64,000 nt of DNA from Promicromonospora sp. AC04 (GTDB lineage: Bacteria; Actinomycetota; Actinomycetes; Actinomycetales; Cellulomonadaceae), in the NCBI RefSeq assembly GCF_003058225.1, contig NZ_QBUG01000008.1:124001-188000 (forward strand), written 5' to 3'. The notes under the pieces were generated by a model. The model saw nothing but the letters and a program-made list of their open reading frames with translations, did not search any database and was not told where the DNA came from. The translations under genes and the position numbers were made by a program. Below are positions 15,918 to 24,758 of the stretch, in pieces (position 1 is the first letter of the stretch; each line of letters begins with the position of its first letter).

Positions 15918-16952
15918 GTGACCGCACGACTCAGCGACATCGCGGACGAGGCCGGCGTCAGCGTGATGACCGTCTCGAACGTCATGAACGGCAAGAGCGC
16001 CCGGGTCTCGCCCGCGACGATCGAGCGCGTGCTCGCGATCGCCGCCCGGCTCGGCTATGTGCCCAACATCCCGGCCCGCAGCCTCGCGGCGAACAGCTCG
16101 CACATCGTCGGGGCGCTCGTGCCGGTGGGGGAGAACAACAGCCTGCTGGTCAGCCCGCACACCGTCGCCGTCGTCGGGGGCATGGAGACCCATCTGCGCC
16201 ACCGTGGCTACCACGTGCTGCTGCGGGGGATAGAGAACGAGGACCAGGTGGCCCAGACGATCCGCGGCTGGTCGCTCGACGGGGTGGTCCTCGTCGAGTT
16301 CACCGATGCGCAGATCGACCGGCTGAGCATCGGCTCGGTGCCGCTCGTCGCGATCGACAGCTACTCGTCGAACCCGCGGGCGATCGGCGTGCGCAGCGAC
16401 GACCACCGCGGCGGCCGGCTCGCCGGCGCGCGCCTGGCCGACGCCGGCCACCGGCACGTGCTGTTCGCCGGCCCGCCCTACCAGGGCATGGGCGTTGTCG
16501 GGCAGCGCTGGGACGGCTTCCGCGCCGCCTGCCTGGACGCGGGGCTCGACCCGCGCGACATCGTGACCGAGGAGGTGCTCACGACCTTCGAGGACGGCCG
16601 CCGCCTCGGCCTCCGGCTGCGCCGCGACCGCCCGGAGGTGACCGCCGTGTTCGCTACCGCCGACCACCTCGCGGTCGGGATCATGGCGGGCATCGCCGAG
16701 GCGGGCGGGTCCGTGCCCGGTGACGTGTCGGTCATCGGCTTCGACGACCTCGACTTCGCCGGGTACACCACCCCGGGCCTGACCACCATCGCGCAGAACA
16801 TGCCGGCGAAGGTCGCCGAGGCGTCGCGGATCATCCTCGACGAGATCGAGCACGGCCAGGGCCCGCGCGCCCCCGTCTCGCTCGACGTGCGCCTCGTCGA
16901 GCGCGGATCGGTAGCGCCCCCGGCGCGTGACGTCCGCCAGGCGCAGGCCTGA
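15918..16952 (+). CDS. LacI family transcriptional regulator divergent from GH87
   Basis: A 344-residue repressor: helix-turn-helix RLSDIADEAGVSVMTVSNVM at residues 4-23, hinge VPNIPARSLAAN, and a PBP-like ligand domain ending SVIGFDDLDFAGYTTPGLTT. The GTG at 15918 is well placed after GGGGGAGGA; a much longer frame continues upstream but is antisense to GH87. Position and the shared operator at 15817 indicate local control of the alpha-1,3-glucanase, with an alpha-glucan oligosaccharide as likely inducer. No transporter for such a product is adjacent, so the regulator may also act elsewhere. Confidence 0.9.
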   Translation: MTARLSDIADEAGVSVMTVSNVMNGKSARVSPATIERVLAIAARLGYVPNIPARSLAANSSHIVGALVPVGENNSLLVSPHTVAVVGGMETHLRHRGYHVLLRGIENEDQVAQTIRGWSLDGVVLVEFTDAQIDRLSIGSVPLVAIDSYSSNPRAIGVRSDDHRGGRLAGARLADAGHRHVLFAGPPYQGMGVVGQRWDGFRAACLDAGLDPRDIVTEEVLTTFEDGRRLGLRLRRDRPEVTAVFATADHLAVGIMAGIAEAGGSVPGDVSVIGFDDLDFAGYTTPGLTTIAQNMPAKVAEASRIILDEIEHGQGPRAPVSLDVRLVERGSVAPPARDVRQAQA

Positions 16953-16975
16953 ACCCTGTCAGGCAGCGACAATCG

Positions 16976-16990
16976 TGTCATGAGGTGACA
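16976..16990. promoter_or_regulatory. Operator-like inverted repeat TGTCA-N5-TGACA
   Basis: TGTCATGAGGTGACA lies 30 bases upstream of the luciferase-like oxidoreductase start, where it would overlap the promoter. The likely binder is unknown; the convergent TetR is one candidate. Confidence 0.4.
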
Positions 16991-17019
16991 AGTGCCGCGT
17001 TTGTCCATAGGCTCGACAG

Positions 17020-17901
17020 ATGGACCTTGGACTGCACTACTTCACGTTCACGCACCCGGAGTGGGAGACCACGCTGGCCGACCGCTTCACCGAGACCGCG
17101 CAGATCGCCGACGAGGGCGGTGTGAACCTGCTGACGGTGATGGACCACTGGTTCCAGATGCTCCACGCGGGGGGTCCCCACGAGCCGATGCTGGAGGGGT
17201 ACACCTCGCTGGGCTACCTCGCCGGAGTGACGAAGAACGTCCGGCTGAGCCTGCTGGTCACGGGTGTCACCTACCGGCGTCCCGGCCTGCTGGCCAAGAC
17301 GGTCTCCACGCTGGACGTGCTCTCGCGCGGCCGCGCGCTGCTGGGGATCGGGGCGGCCTGGTACGACCGGGAGCACGCGGGCCTCGGCGTGCCGTTCCCG
17401 CCGACGGCGGAGCGGTTCGAGCGGCTCGAGGAGACCATCCAGATCTGCCGGCAGATGTGGTCGGACGACGACGGACCGTTCGACGGCAAGCACTACCAGC
17501 TCGCGGAGACGATCAACCTTCCGCAGCCGCCGCGCGGCACCGTCCCGGTAATGATCGGCGGGGGCGGCGAGCAGAAGACGCTGCGGCTGGTGGCCCAGTA
17601 CGGGCAGGCGTGCAACCTGTTCGGCGCGCCGGGCGACGAGGCGCTGGAGACGGTCCGGCACAAGCTGGAGGTGCTGCGCGCGCACTGCGACCGCCTCGGC
17701 ACCGACTACGACGCGATCGAGAAGACGATGCTCTACCAGGGCAACGCGACGGGCGACGTGGACGCGTTCCTGACGGACATGGAGCGGTACGCGGCGCTGG
17801 GCATCACCCTTGTCGCCCTGATGCCGACGCCGTACGAGAACCCGGTGCCCTGGGCGACCAGCCTGGCCGAGGACGTCGTGCCCCGGCTGAACCAGGTCTG
17901 A
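17020..17901 (+). CDS. LLM-class (luciferase-like) F420-dependent oxidoreductase
   Basis: A 293-residue TIM-barrel enzyme of the luciferase-like monooxygenase class, probably using coenzyme F420 as in other actinobacterial members. Typical landmarks are ETAQIADEGGVNLLTVMDHW, the RRPGLLAKTVSTLDVLSRGR strand, GIGAAWYDREHAGLGVPFP and PVMIGGGGEQKTLRLVAQY. Its substrate cannot be told. The ATG has no strong ribosome site; GGCTCGACAG precedes it. It is convergent with a TetR gene only three bases away, which may share or regulate its function. Confidence 0.85.
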   Translation: MDLGLHYFTFTHPEWETTLADRFTETAQIADEGGVNLLTVMDHWFQMLHAGGPHEPMLEGYTSLGYLAGVTKNVRLSLLVTGVTYRRPGLLAKTVSTLDVLSRGRALLGIGAAWYDREHAGLGVPFPPTAERFERLEETIQICRQMWSDDDGPFDGKHYQLAETINLPQPPRGTVPVMIGGGGEQKTLRLVAQYGQACNLFGAPGDEALETVRHKLEVLRAHCDRLGTDYDAIEKTMLYQGNATGDVDAFLTDMERYAALGITLVALMPTPYENPVPWATSLAEDVVPRLNQV

Positions 17902-17904
17902 CCC

Positions 17905-18489
17905 TCAGGCGCCGCGGACCGCGGCGAGCGCGGTGTCGAGGAGCTCGCGCAGGTCGTCCCGTCCGTTCTCGGCCGCCCACGCGGTGAAGGCGGCGTCGAA
18001 CACGGTAAGGGTGGACGTGATCAGGGCGGTCGCGACGAGCTTCGGGTGCGGGATGTCGCCGAGGCGCGCGAGGGTCCCCGGGAGGAGAAGCTCGACCCAG
18101 ACGCGCTGCTTCTCGATGTGCCGGGCGCGCAGGGACGGCGTGCTGAGCATGACCGTGGAGATCCCTACCGCGGCGGGGTTGGCGCTGACGTGGTCGACGA
18201 ACGCGTCGAGCGCCCGGACCAGCGCGTCGGGCGCCGGCTCGTCCGCGGGGCGTTGCTCGAGCGCGTCGCGCAGGCTGGCGCCGAACTCGTGGGGGTCGCC
18301 GATGACGACGTCCTCCTTCGTGGCGAAGTAGCGGAAGAAGGTGCGCGAGGACATGCCGGCGGCCGCCGCGATCTGGTCGATGGTGGTCGCCTCGAACCCC
18401 TGCTCGACGAAGAGCTGCATCGCGACGGCCTTGATCTGGTCGCGCACGGCTCGCCGAGACCGCTCCCGTATGGACTGTCCGCTGCTCAT
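17905..18489 (-). CDS. TetR/AcrR family transcriptional regulator
   Basis: About 194 residues; ATG is possible at 18495 or 18489. The helix-turn-helix covers about residues 10-60 (AMQLFVEQGFEATTIDQIAA, then GMSSRTFFRYFATKEDV), the SRTFFRYF variant common in actinobacteria. The C-terminal domain is a helical ligand pocket. It diverges from the Opp-type transporter operon but that promoter carries LacI-like rather than TetR-like dyads, so its target is more likely itself or the convergent F420-type oxidoreductase. Confidence 0.88.
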   Translation of the reverse strand: MSSGQSIRERSRRAVRDQIKAVAMQLFVEQGFEATTIDQIAAAAGMSSRTFFRYFATKEDVVIGDPHEFGASLRDALEQRPADEPAPDALVRALDAFVDHVSANPAAVGISTVMLSTPSLRARHIEKQRVWVELLLPGTLARLGDIPHPKLVATALITSTLTVFDAAFTAWAAENGRDDLRELLDTALAAVRGA

Positions 18490-18558
18490 CGGCACACCGT
18501 AACGTTCGCGGCGATCTGGGTGTTGACAGGGTGTCCGAACCGCCCCTAATCTCCTCGG

Positions 18559-18576
18559 TCATACGTAAGAGCAACT
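18559..18576. promoter_or_regulatory. Upstream partial operator of the transporter operon
   Basis: TCATACGTAAGAGCAA matches one half of the perfect palindrome at 18597 with a degenerate second half; centre-to-centre spacing is about 40 bases. Confidence 0.45.
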
Positions 18577-18596
18577 CCTGGCAATGCTGCGGGGAA

Positions 18597-18616
18597 CTGC
18601 TCATACGTATGAGCAG
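18597..18616. promoter_or_regulatory. Main operator of the transporter operon (20-bp perfect palindrome)
   Basis: CTGCTCATACGTATGAGCAG is perfectly symmetric with the central CG expected of LacI-family sites, 44 bases before the binding-protein start. The LacI gene at the end of the operon (24755) is the obvious binder. Confidence 0.7.
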
Positions 18617-18660
18617 CAGAAGCATCGATCCACACCTCGACGAAGCGGAAGGGATCTGGC

Positions 18661-20322
18661 ATGGGACACGCACGATCGTTCGGACGGCGCGTTTCAGCGC
18701 TGGTCGTTGGACTCACCTTGCTGACCTCGGGCTGCGCGGGCGGCTCGCCGTCCGACGAAGGCGGCGCCGGCGGACGCGACGACACGATGATCTACGGCAA
18801 GACGGACGGCGGCACCACGTTCGTCCACAACTACAACGTGGTGGGCCCCGCGATCGACAAGGCACCCAACATGGAGCTGGTCTACGAGCCGCTCATGCGG
18901 ATCGACTACAGCAACGGCGCGGTGGTGGAGCCCTGGCTCGCGGAGAGCTGGGAGTTCGACGACGCCGGCACCGAGCTGACCGTCCACCTGCGTGACGGCG
19001 TAACGTTCTCGGACGGCGAGCCGTTCACTGCCGACGACGCGGTGTTCTCCCTGAACCTGCCCATCGAGCAGCCGGAGTTCTCGATAGCGGGCGTCACCTA
19101 CGACAAGGCCGACAAGGTCGACGACCTGACGTTCACCGTCACGTTCGCCGAGCCGGCCTTCGCGACCGTGAAGCAGTTCGCCAACATCCTGCTGCCGATG
19201 GTGCCCGAGCACATCTGGCGCGACCAGGACCTCAACACCTGGACCAACCCGGAGCCGGTCGGCACCGGCCCGTTCACCCTCGCGGAGTTCAAGCCCCAGC
19301 AGGTCACGCTGACCGCCCGGGACGACTACTGGGGCGGCGAGCTGCCGATGTCGACCTACAAGATCATCCCCACCAGCGCGGACGCCGCCAAGGCGCAGCT
19401 CCTGCGCGGCGACATCGACATCGCGCAGGGCTCGTGGGCCAACGGCGAGCAGGAGTACACGGCCAAGGACCCGGAGCACAACCTCTATCAGCTCTACCCG
19501 AACGGCGGCGCGATGTCGGCGATGTTCAACGCCGGCCGGCCCCCGTTCGACGACGTCCACGTCCGGCGCGCCCTGGCCATGACCATGGACCGCTCGGCCA
19601 TCACCACCACGCTCCAGCGGCCCGGCACCGAGGCCGGCCCCACCGGGCTGAACTCCACGGTCTACGCCGACTGGATCGATCCCGAGCTCGTCGAGCCCTG
19701 GCCCGTGGACGCCGAGGGGGCGCTGGCCGAGCTGGCCGACGGCGGCTGGACCGTCGAGGACGGCGCGCTCGTCAAGGACGGCGAGAGCTACCGGCCCACC
19801 ATCCTGTTCAACAACGACTGGGCGTGGGGCAGCTACGCCGACATCCTCATCAACGGCTGGCGCGACACCCTCGGCGTCGAGGTCAAGCCCGCCGGGCAGC
19901 CCACCGCGGGCTACTACGACGCGATGAACCTAGGGGACTTCGACATCACCGCGGCGTCGACGGGCGGCGCCGGCGTCTACGGCGTGTACAACTTCCTGGA
20001 CAGCGACTTCGTGGTGCCAGTTGGGGAGAAGGCGACGCTCAACCAGGGCCGCTGGTCCAACGCGGAGGCCGACGAGATCATCACGGCGATGGAGAGCACC
20101 GACGACGAGGCCGAGCTCAAGGAGCTGGGCCTGCGGATGCAGGAGCTCGTCGTGGACGAGGTGCCGTTCAGCCCGCTGTACGACAACTTCTACTTCGTCG
20201 AGATCAACGCGACCCGCTGGTCGGGCTGGCCCACGCCGGACAACTTCGACCACATCCCGTTCGTCGGGATGGGGCCGGACCTCATCCTCACGCTGCTCTC
20301 GCTCGAGCCGGCGGAAGGCTGA
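18661..20322 (+). CDS. ABC transporter substrate-binding lipoprotein (SBP_bac_5, Opp/Dpp type)
   Basis: A 553-residue lipoprotein: signal and lipobox LTSGC with Cys25, then the large two-lobed fold of peptide/oligosaccharide-binding proteins (VYEPLMRIDYSNGAVVEPWL, ESWEFDDAGTELTVHLRDGV, TADDAVFSLN, VRRALAMTMDRSAI). It would capture substrate outside the membrane and hand it to the permeases encoded next (two-base gap, then overlaps). The family name says peptide, but many actinobacterial and Thermotoga members bind cello- or other oligosaccharides; the downstream GH5 and LacI genes favour a sugar here. Expression is probably repressed through the 18597 palindrome. Confidence 0.9.
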   Translation: MGHARSFGRRVSALVVGLTLLTSGCAGGSPSDEGGAGGRDDTMIYGKTDGGTTFVHNYNVVGPAIDKAPNMELVYEPLMRIDYSNGAVVEPWLAESWEFDDAGTELTVHLRDGVTFSDGEPFTADDAVFSLNLPIEQPEFSIAGVTYDKADKVDDLTFTVTFAEPAFATVKQFANILLPMVPEHIWRDQDLNTWTNPEPVGTGPFTLAEFKPQQVTLTARDDYWGGELPMSTYKIIPTSADAAKAQLLRGDIDIAQGSWANGEQEYTAKDPEHNLYQLYPNGGAMSAMFNAGRPPFDDVHVRRALAMTMDRSAITTTLQRPGTEAGPTGLNSTVYADWIDPELVEPWPVDAEGALAELADGGWTVEDGALVKDGESYRPTILFNNDWAWGSYADILINGWRDTLGVEVKPAGQPTAGYYDAMNLGDFDITAASTGGAGVYGVYNFLDSDFVVPVGEKATLNQGRWSNAEADEIITAMESTDDEAELKELGLRMQELVVDEVPFSPLYDNFYFVEINATRWSGWPTPDNFDHIPFVGMGPDLILTLLSLEPAEG

Positions 20323-20324
20323 GC

Positions 20325-21446
20325 ATGACGACGACGGAGGCGGCCGCCGCGATCCGGGACGGCGGAGCAGCGGGCGGTGCAATGGCGGCCGGCGCAGCGG
20401 CGGGCGGCGGGCCGGGGCGCGGGGTGCCCGGTGCTGTGCGGGCGGTGCGGCGCTGGGGGTTCCTGCTGCGCAGGCTCGGCTTCTACGCCGCGGCCGCGGC
20501 GGCCGCGATAGTGCTCAACTTCCTGCTGCCGCGACTGATGCCGGGCGACCCGTCGTCGGCCATCGTCGAGGAGCTGCAGCGGGTCAGCGGGCAGCAGGTG
20601 CCGCCGGAGACCCTGGAGAGCATCCGGGGAATCTTCGGCGACCCGGACCAGAACCTCGGCCAGCAGTTCGTCCAGTACCTCGGGCAGCTCGCGCGGTTCG
20701 ACCTGGGCGTCTCCGTCGTCAACTTTCCCGTGCCGGTGAGCGAGCTCGTCCTGGAGGCGCTGCCGTGGACCCTGCTGCTGGTCGGGACCACCACCGTGCT
20801 GGCGTTCGTGCTCGGCACCGGCCTCGGCGTGATCGCCGGCTGGAAGGCCGGCAGCCGGCTCGACTCGATCCTCACGCCGCTGACGGCGTTCCTGTCGTCA
20901 GTGCCGTACTTCTGGGTCGCGCTGCTGGCCCTGTGGGTGTTCGGGTTCGTGCTCGGCTGGTTCCCCCTGTCCGGCGGCTACGACGCCAACCTCGCCGAGG
21001 GGTTCAACCTGCCGTTCCTCGCCTCCGTGCTGCACTACGGCGCGCTGCCCGCCGCGACCATCGTGTTCTCGGCGTTCGGCGGGTGGCTGCTGGGCATGCG
21101 GAACATGACGGTGACCACCGTCCGCGAGGACTACGTGCTGCTCGCCCAGGCCAAGGGCCTGTCCCGGGGCCGCGTCATCCTGCGTTACGCGGCGCGCAAC
21201 GCGATGCTGCCGAGCTTCACCGGCTTCGCGATGGCGCTCGGCGGCGTGATCGGCGGGGCGCTCCTGACCGAGACGGTGTTCAGCTATCCCGGCATCGGCT
21301 ACCTGCTGTTCGAGTCCCTCAACAAGCGCGACTACCCGATGATGCAGGGGGTCTTCCTCATCGTGACGCTCGCGACGCTCCTGGCCAACCTCCTGGCCGA
21401 CTCCCTGTACGTGGTGCTCGACCCGCGCATCCGGGAAGCGGGGTGA
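20325..21446 (+). CDS. ABC transporter permease (DppB/OppB type)
   Basis: 373 residues. A Gly/Ala-rich cytoplasmic N-terminus of about 45 residues, longer than usual for OppB, precedes the first membrane helix (FYAAAAAAAIVLNFLLPRL), followed by five more helices. The EAA coupling loop is intact: EDYVLLAQAKGLSRGRVILR near residue 268. LPRLMPGDPSSAIV after helix 1 is typical of OppB. ATG 20325 lies two bases past the binding-protein stop with GGAAGG upstream; the end overlaps the next gene by four bases. Confidence 0.9.
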   Translation: MTTTEAAAAIRDGGAAGGAMAAGAAAGGGPGRGVPGAVRAVRRWGFLLRRLGFYAAAAAAAIVLNFLLPRLMPGDPSSAIVEELQRVSGQQVPPETLESIRGIFGDPDQNLGQQFVQYLGQLARFDLGVSVVNFPVPVSELVLEALPWTLLLVGTTTVLAFVLGTGLGVIAGWKAGSRLDSILTPLTAFLSSVPYFWVALLALWVFGFVLGWFPLSGGYDANLAEGFNLPFLASVLHYGALPAATIVFSAFGGWLLGMRNMTVTTVREDYVLLAQAKGLSRGRVILRYAARNAMLPSFTGFAMALGGVIGGALLTETVFSYPGIGYLLFESLNKRDYPMMQGVFLIVTLATLLANLLADSLYVVLDPRIREAG

Positions 21447-22426
21447 GTGCCGTGCGCAGAGACCTGCTCAGAGGCTGGAAGGTCCGCGCGGGCCTGTCCG
21501 TGCTCGCCTTCTTCGTGCTCCTGGCCCTGTTCGGGCCGTGGCTCACCGCCAGCGTTCCCGGCCTCGACCCCCGGGCCAACGACCTGACCGCCATCGGCCT
21601 GCCGCCGAGCGCCGAGCACTGGCTCGGCACCACCCAGTTCGGCCAGGACGTGCTGGCCCAGACCATCGAGGGCACCCGCGGGTCGCTGTTCGTCGGGTTC
21701 CTGTCGGCCGTCATCGGCACGGCGCTCGCGATCCTGGTGGGGCTGCCGGCCGGGTACTTCGGCGGACGTACCGACTCCTGGCTGAACTTCCTGTCCAACC
21801 TGTTCATCGTCATGCCGGTGCTGCCGCTCATCCTCATCGTCGCCGGCTACATGCAGGGCACGGGGCTGTGGGTGATCGCGCTGATCATCGGCTTCTTCGG
21901 CTGGTCGGGTGGTGCCCGCACCATCCGCGCGCAGGCCATGAGCGTGAGCAACCGGGACTTCGTGCTGGCGATGCGCACCCTCGGCGAGCCGCACCACCGG
22001 CTGCTCTTCCACGAGGTGCTGCCGCACCTCACCGGGTGGATCGCCGCGATGTTCCTGCAGGGCGTGATCGGCGGGGTGATGGCCGAGGCGGGCCTCGCCT
22101 TCCTCGGGATCTCCGACTCCGGCGCGATCAGCTGGGGCACCATGATCCAGGCGGCCCAGCAGCAGAGCGCGGTGCTGCGCGGGATGTGGTGGTGGTTCGT
22201 CCCGCCGGGGCTGTGCATCGCCCTGGTCGCGACGGCGGCGACGCTCGTGAACTTCGGCGTCGACGAGCTGTCCAACCCGAAGCTGCGTACGGTGCGGCGC
22301 TCCGTGGTGCGCCGCACCCGGGATCGTGCCGGTAGCGCCGGTAGCGCCGGTAGCGCCGACCGTGCCGGTAGCACCGACCGTGCCGACGGCGTCGTCGGCC
22401 AGAGCCCCGTGGGGAGTGATGCCTGA
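21443..22426 (+). CDS. ABC transporter permease (DppC/OppC type)
   Basis: 327 residues starting at GTG 21443, overlapping the previous stop. Six helices; LGTTQFGQDVLAQTIEGTR is the OppC landmark and NRDFVLAMRTLGEPHHRLLF the EAA loop. It pairs with the OppB-type subunit to form the pore. The last about 35 residues are a low-complexity Ala/Gly/Ser/Asp/Arg tail (AGSAGSAGSADRAGSTDRAD) written by 9-bp tandem repeats, which is not part of the family fold. Confidence 0.9.
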   Translation: MSAVRRDLLRGWKVRAGLSVLAFFVLLALFGPWLTASVPGLDPRANDLTAIGLPPSAEHWLGTTQFGQDVLAQTIEGTRGSLFVGFLSAVIGTALAILVGLPAGYFGGRTDSWLNFLSNLFIVMPVLPLILIVAGYMQGTGLWVIALIIGFFGWSGGARTIRAQAMSVSNRDFVLAMRTLGEPHHRLLFHEVLPHLTGWIAAMFLQGVIGGVMAEAGLAFLGISDSGAISWGTMIQAAQQQSAVLRGMWWWFVPPGLCIALVATAATLVNFGVDELSNPKLRTVRRSVVRRTRDRAGSAGSAGSADRAGSTDRADGVVGQSPVGSDA

Positions 22427-23613
22427 TGGTCACCCAGATCGTGCGCGACGCGGACCGGACCGGCACGGGCCGGACCGGCATCAACCTGACCGGCGCGCGC
22501 AGCGTGTCCGGCGACGTCCTGGAGGTCACCGGCCTGGGCGTGGAGTACGTGACCGACGGCGACCCGGTGCGGGCCTGCGCGGAAGTCACCTTCACGCTGC
22601 GCCGCGGGGAGATCCTCGGCGTGGCGGGCGAGTCGGGTTCCGGGAAGTCGACCCTGATCACGGCCCTGACCCGCCTGCAGCGGCCGCCCGCGGTCACCAC
22701 CGCCGGGAGCATCGTGTTCCATCCGCGCGACGGCGGACCCGCCGTCGACCTGGTCGCCGCGAGCCCGAAGGAGCTGCGGGCCCTGCGCTGGACCTCGCTG
22801 TCCATCGTGCTGCAGAGCGCCATGGACGCGCTCAACCCCGTGATGCGGCTCGGCGCCCAGTTCGCCGACGCGCTGCGCACCCACGACCGGTCCCTGAGCC
22901 GGGACGCCGCGTGGGCGCGCGCCGCGGAGCTGCTGGCCACGGTCGGCATCTCGGGGGACCGAGTGCGCAGCTACCCCCACGAGCTGTCCGGCGGGATGCG
23001 ACAGCGGGCCAGCATTGCGCTGGCGCTCGCCTGCCGGCCCGAGCTGGTGGTGATGGACGAGCCGACGACGGCGGTCGACGTCGTCATGCAGCGGCAGATC
23101 CTCGCCCAGGTGCTGCGGCTGCGCCGAGAGCTGGGGTTCGCCGTCGTCTTCGTGACGCACGACCTGTCGCTCCTGCTGGAGCTTGCCGACCGGATCGCCA
23201 TCATGTACGCCGGGCGGGTCGTGGAGCTCGGTACCGCCGACGAGATCTACGACGACCCGCGCCACCCCTACACCCGCGGGCTGCGCGACTCGTTCCCGCC
23301 GCTGCGGGCGCCCCTGCGCCGGCTGACCGGGATCCCGGGCACGCCGCCCGACCTGCGCCGGCCGCCGTCGGGCTGCCCGTTCCACCCGCGGTGCGCGCTC
23401 CGGTTCGAGGGGTGCGACACGCACCTCCCGGAGCTGGTCGACGCCGGTGGGCACGCCGTCGCCTGCCGGCTGTACGACGCGGCCGACGGCGGCATGGCCG
23501 ACGTCGGGCTGCCGGCCCGGACCGCAGACGGGACCGAAGGCCGGGCCGAACGCCGGATCGAAGACGGGATCGAACGCCGGGCCGAACACCGGACCGAAGG
23601 AGGAGCACGATGA
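22426..23613 (+). CDS. ABC transporter ATP-binding protein (OppD type)
   Basis: 395 residues; the ATG overlaps the previous stop by one base. Walker A GESGSGKST, Q-loop IVLQSAMDALNP, signature LSGGMRQR, Walker B LVVMDEPTTAVD and H-loop FVTHDLS are all intact. The C-terminal zone has the Opp/Dpp Cys-containing motif (GCPFHPRCALRFEGC) that binds a metal or Fe-S centre in some members. The final about 35 residues are Arg/Glu repeats (RIEDGIERRAEHRTEGG) encoded by short tandem DNA repeats. It forms a heterodimer with the next gene product. Confidence 0.92.
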   Translation: MVTQIVRDADRTGTGRTGINLTGARSVSGDVLEVTGLGVEYVTDGDPVRACAEVTFTLRRGEILGVAGESGSGKSTLITALTRLQRPPAVTTAGSIVFHPRDGGPAVDLVAASPKELRALRWTSLSIVLQSAMDALNPVMRLGAQFADALRTHDRSLSRDAAWARAAELLATVGISGDRVRSYPHELSGGMRQRASIALALACRPELVVMDEPTTAVDVVMQRQILAQVLRLRRELGFAVVFVTHDLSLLLELADRIAIMYAGRVVELGTADEIYDDPRHPYTRGLRDSFPPLRAPLRRLTGIPGTPPDLRRPPSGCPFHPRCALRFEGCDTHLPELVDAGGHAVACRLYDAADGGMADVGLPARTADGTEGRAERRIEDGIERRAEHRTEGGAR

Positions 23614-24758
23614 CCACCACTCCCGCACCGTCCGCCCCCGGCACGCCCGCGCCGGACGCGCCGGTGCTGGAGGCAGTGGACGTCACCAAGCACTTCACGG
23701 TGCGGTCCGCCGTCGGCACACGCTCGGTGGTGCGCGCCGTGGAGGGCGCGACGCTCTCCCTGCCGCGCGGCCGGGTCGTGGCGCTGGTGGGGGAGTCCGG
23801 CAGCGGCAAGACGACGCTCGCGCGCCTGCTCGCGGGGTTCTACGCCCCTACCAGCGGCGAGATCCGCCTGGAGGGCGTGCCGGTGCGGCAGCGCCGGGGG
23901 CGCGTCGAGCGCGGCCACCACCGGGACGTGCAGCTCGTCTTCCAGGACCCGTTCGGCTCCCTGAACCCGCTGCACCGGGTGCGGCACAACATCGAGCGGC
24001 CTCTGAGGCTGCACCACGGTGTGCGCGGCAAGGCCGAGCTCGACCGGCGGGTGCGGGAGCTGCTGGAGCGTGTCGCCCTGACGCCCGTTGAGCAGTTCGT
24101 GGACAAGTTCCCGCACGAGCTGTCCGGCGGGCAGCGGCAGCGGGTCGTCATCGCCCGCGCCCTGGCCGTTGAGCCCAAGGTGCTGCTCGGCGACGAGCCC
24201 ATCTCGATGCTCGACGTGTCGATCCGCCTGGAGATGCTCAACCTGCTGGACCGGCTGCGCACCGAGGACGGGCTCGCCCTGCTCTACATCACGCACGACA
24301 TCGCCAGCGCCCGCTACCTGTGCGACGACATAGTGGTGATGTACGCCGGGGAGATGGTCGAGGGCGGGCCGAAGGAGCACGTCATCGCCGACCCTCAGCA
24401 CCCGTACACCCGACTGCTCGTGGAGTCCTCGCCCGACCCCGGCCGGGGCGCGCGGGACCGCGAGGCGCTGTTCGACGCCGACGCGGACAGCCTGGGCGAG
24501 CCGCCCAGCCTGATCGACCCGCCGGCCGGCTGCCGGTTCCATCCCCGCTGTCCGTTCGCCATGGACGTGTGCCGCACGCAGGCGCCGGAGCGCATCAACC
24601 TCGGCGACGGCCGCTGGGCCCGCTGCTGGCTGCACCAGGAGGGCCGGGCCGGCGAGCTCGCCCGCCCCGGGGCGGGCGTCGAGCCCGTCGCGCCAGGTGC
24701 GCTCGCGGAGCCTGCCGCCGCCCCGACCGCCACCCGCACCACCCAGGAGACCCAGTGA
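23610..24758 (+). CDS. ABC transporter ATP-binding protein (OppF type)
   Basis: 382 residues, overlapping the OppD-like gene by four bases with GGAGGAGCACG as ribosome site. Walker A GESGSGKTT, Q-loop VFQDPFGSLNP, signature LSGGQRQR, Walker B VLLGDEPISMLD and H-loop YITHDIA are present; CRFHPRCPFAMDVC closes the fold. A Pro/Ala-rich tail of about 35 residues follows. With the OppD-like subunit it energises import through the two permeases. Its stop overlaps the LacI start, so regulator and transporter are one transcript. Confidence 0.92.
   Translation: MTTTPAPSAPGTPAPDAPVLEAVDVTKHFTVRSAVGTRSVVRAVEGATLSLPRGRVVALVGESGSGKTTLARLLAGFYAPTSGEIRLEGVPVRQRRGRVERGHHRDVQLVFQDPFGSLNPLHRVRHNIERPLRLHHGVRGKAELDRRVRELLERVALTPVEQFVDKFPHELSGGQRQRVVIARALAVEPKVLLGDEPISMLDVSIRLEMLNLLDRLRTEDGLALLYITHDIASARYLCDDIVVMYAGEMVEGGPKEHVIADPQHPYTRLLVESSPDPGRGARDREALFDADADSLGEPPSLIDPPAGCRFHPRCPFAMDVCRTQAPERINLGDGRWARCWLHQEGRAGELARPGAGVEPVAPGALAEPAAAPTATRTTQETQ

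Noticed and set aside
18496-18660. TetR (17905) as repressor of the transporter operon
   Set aside because: The symmetric CATACGTATG sites have LacI-type central CG and the operon carries its own LacI gene; TetR control is possible but less supported.
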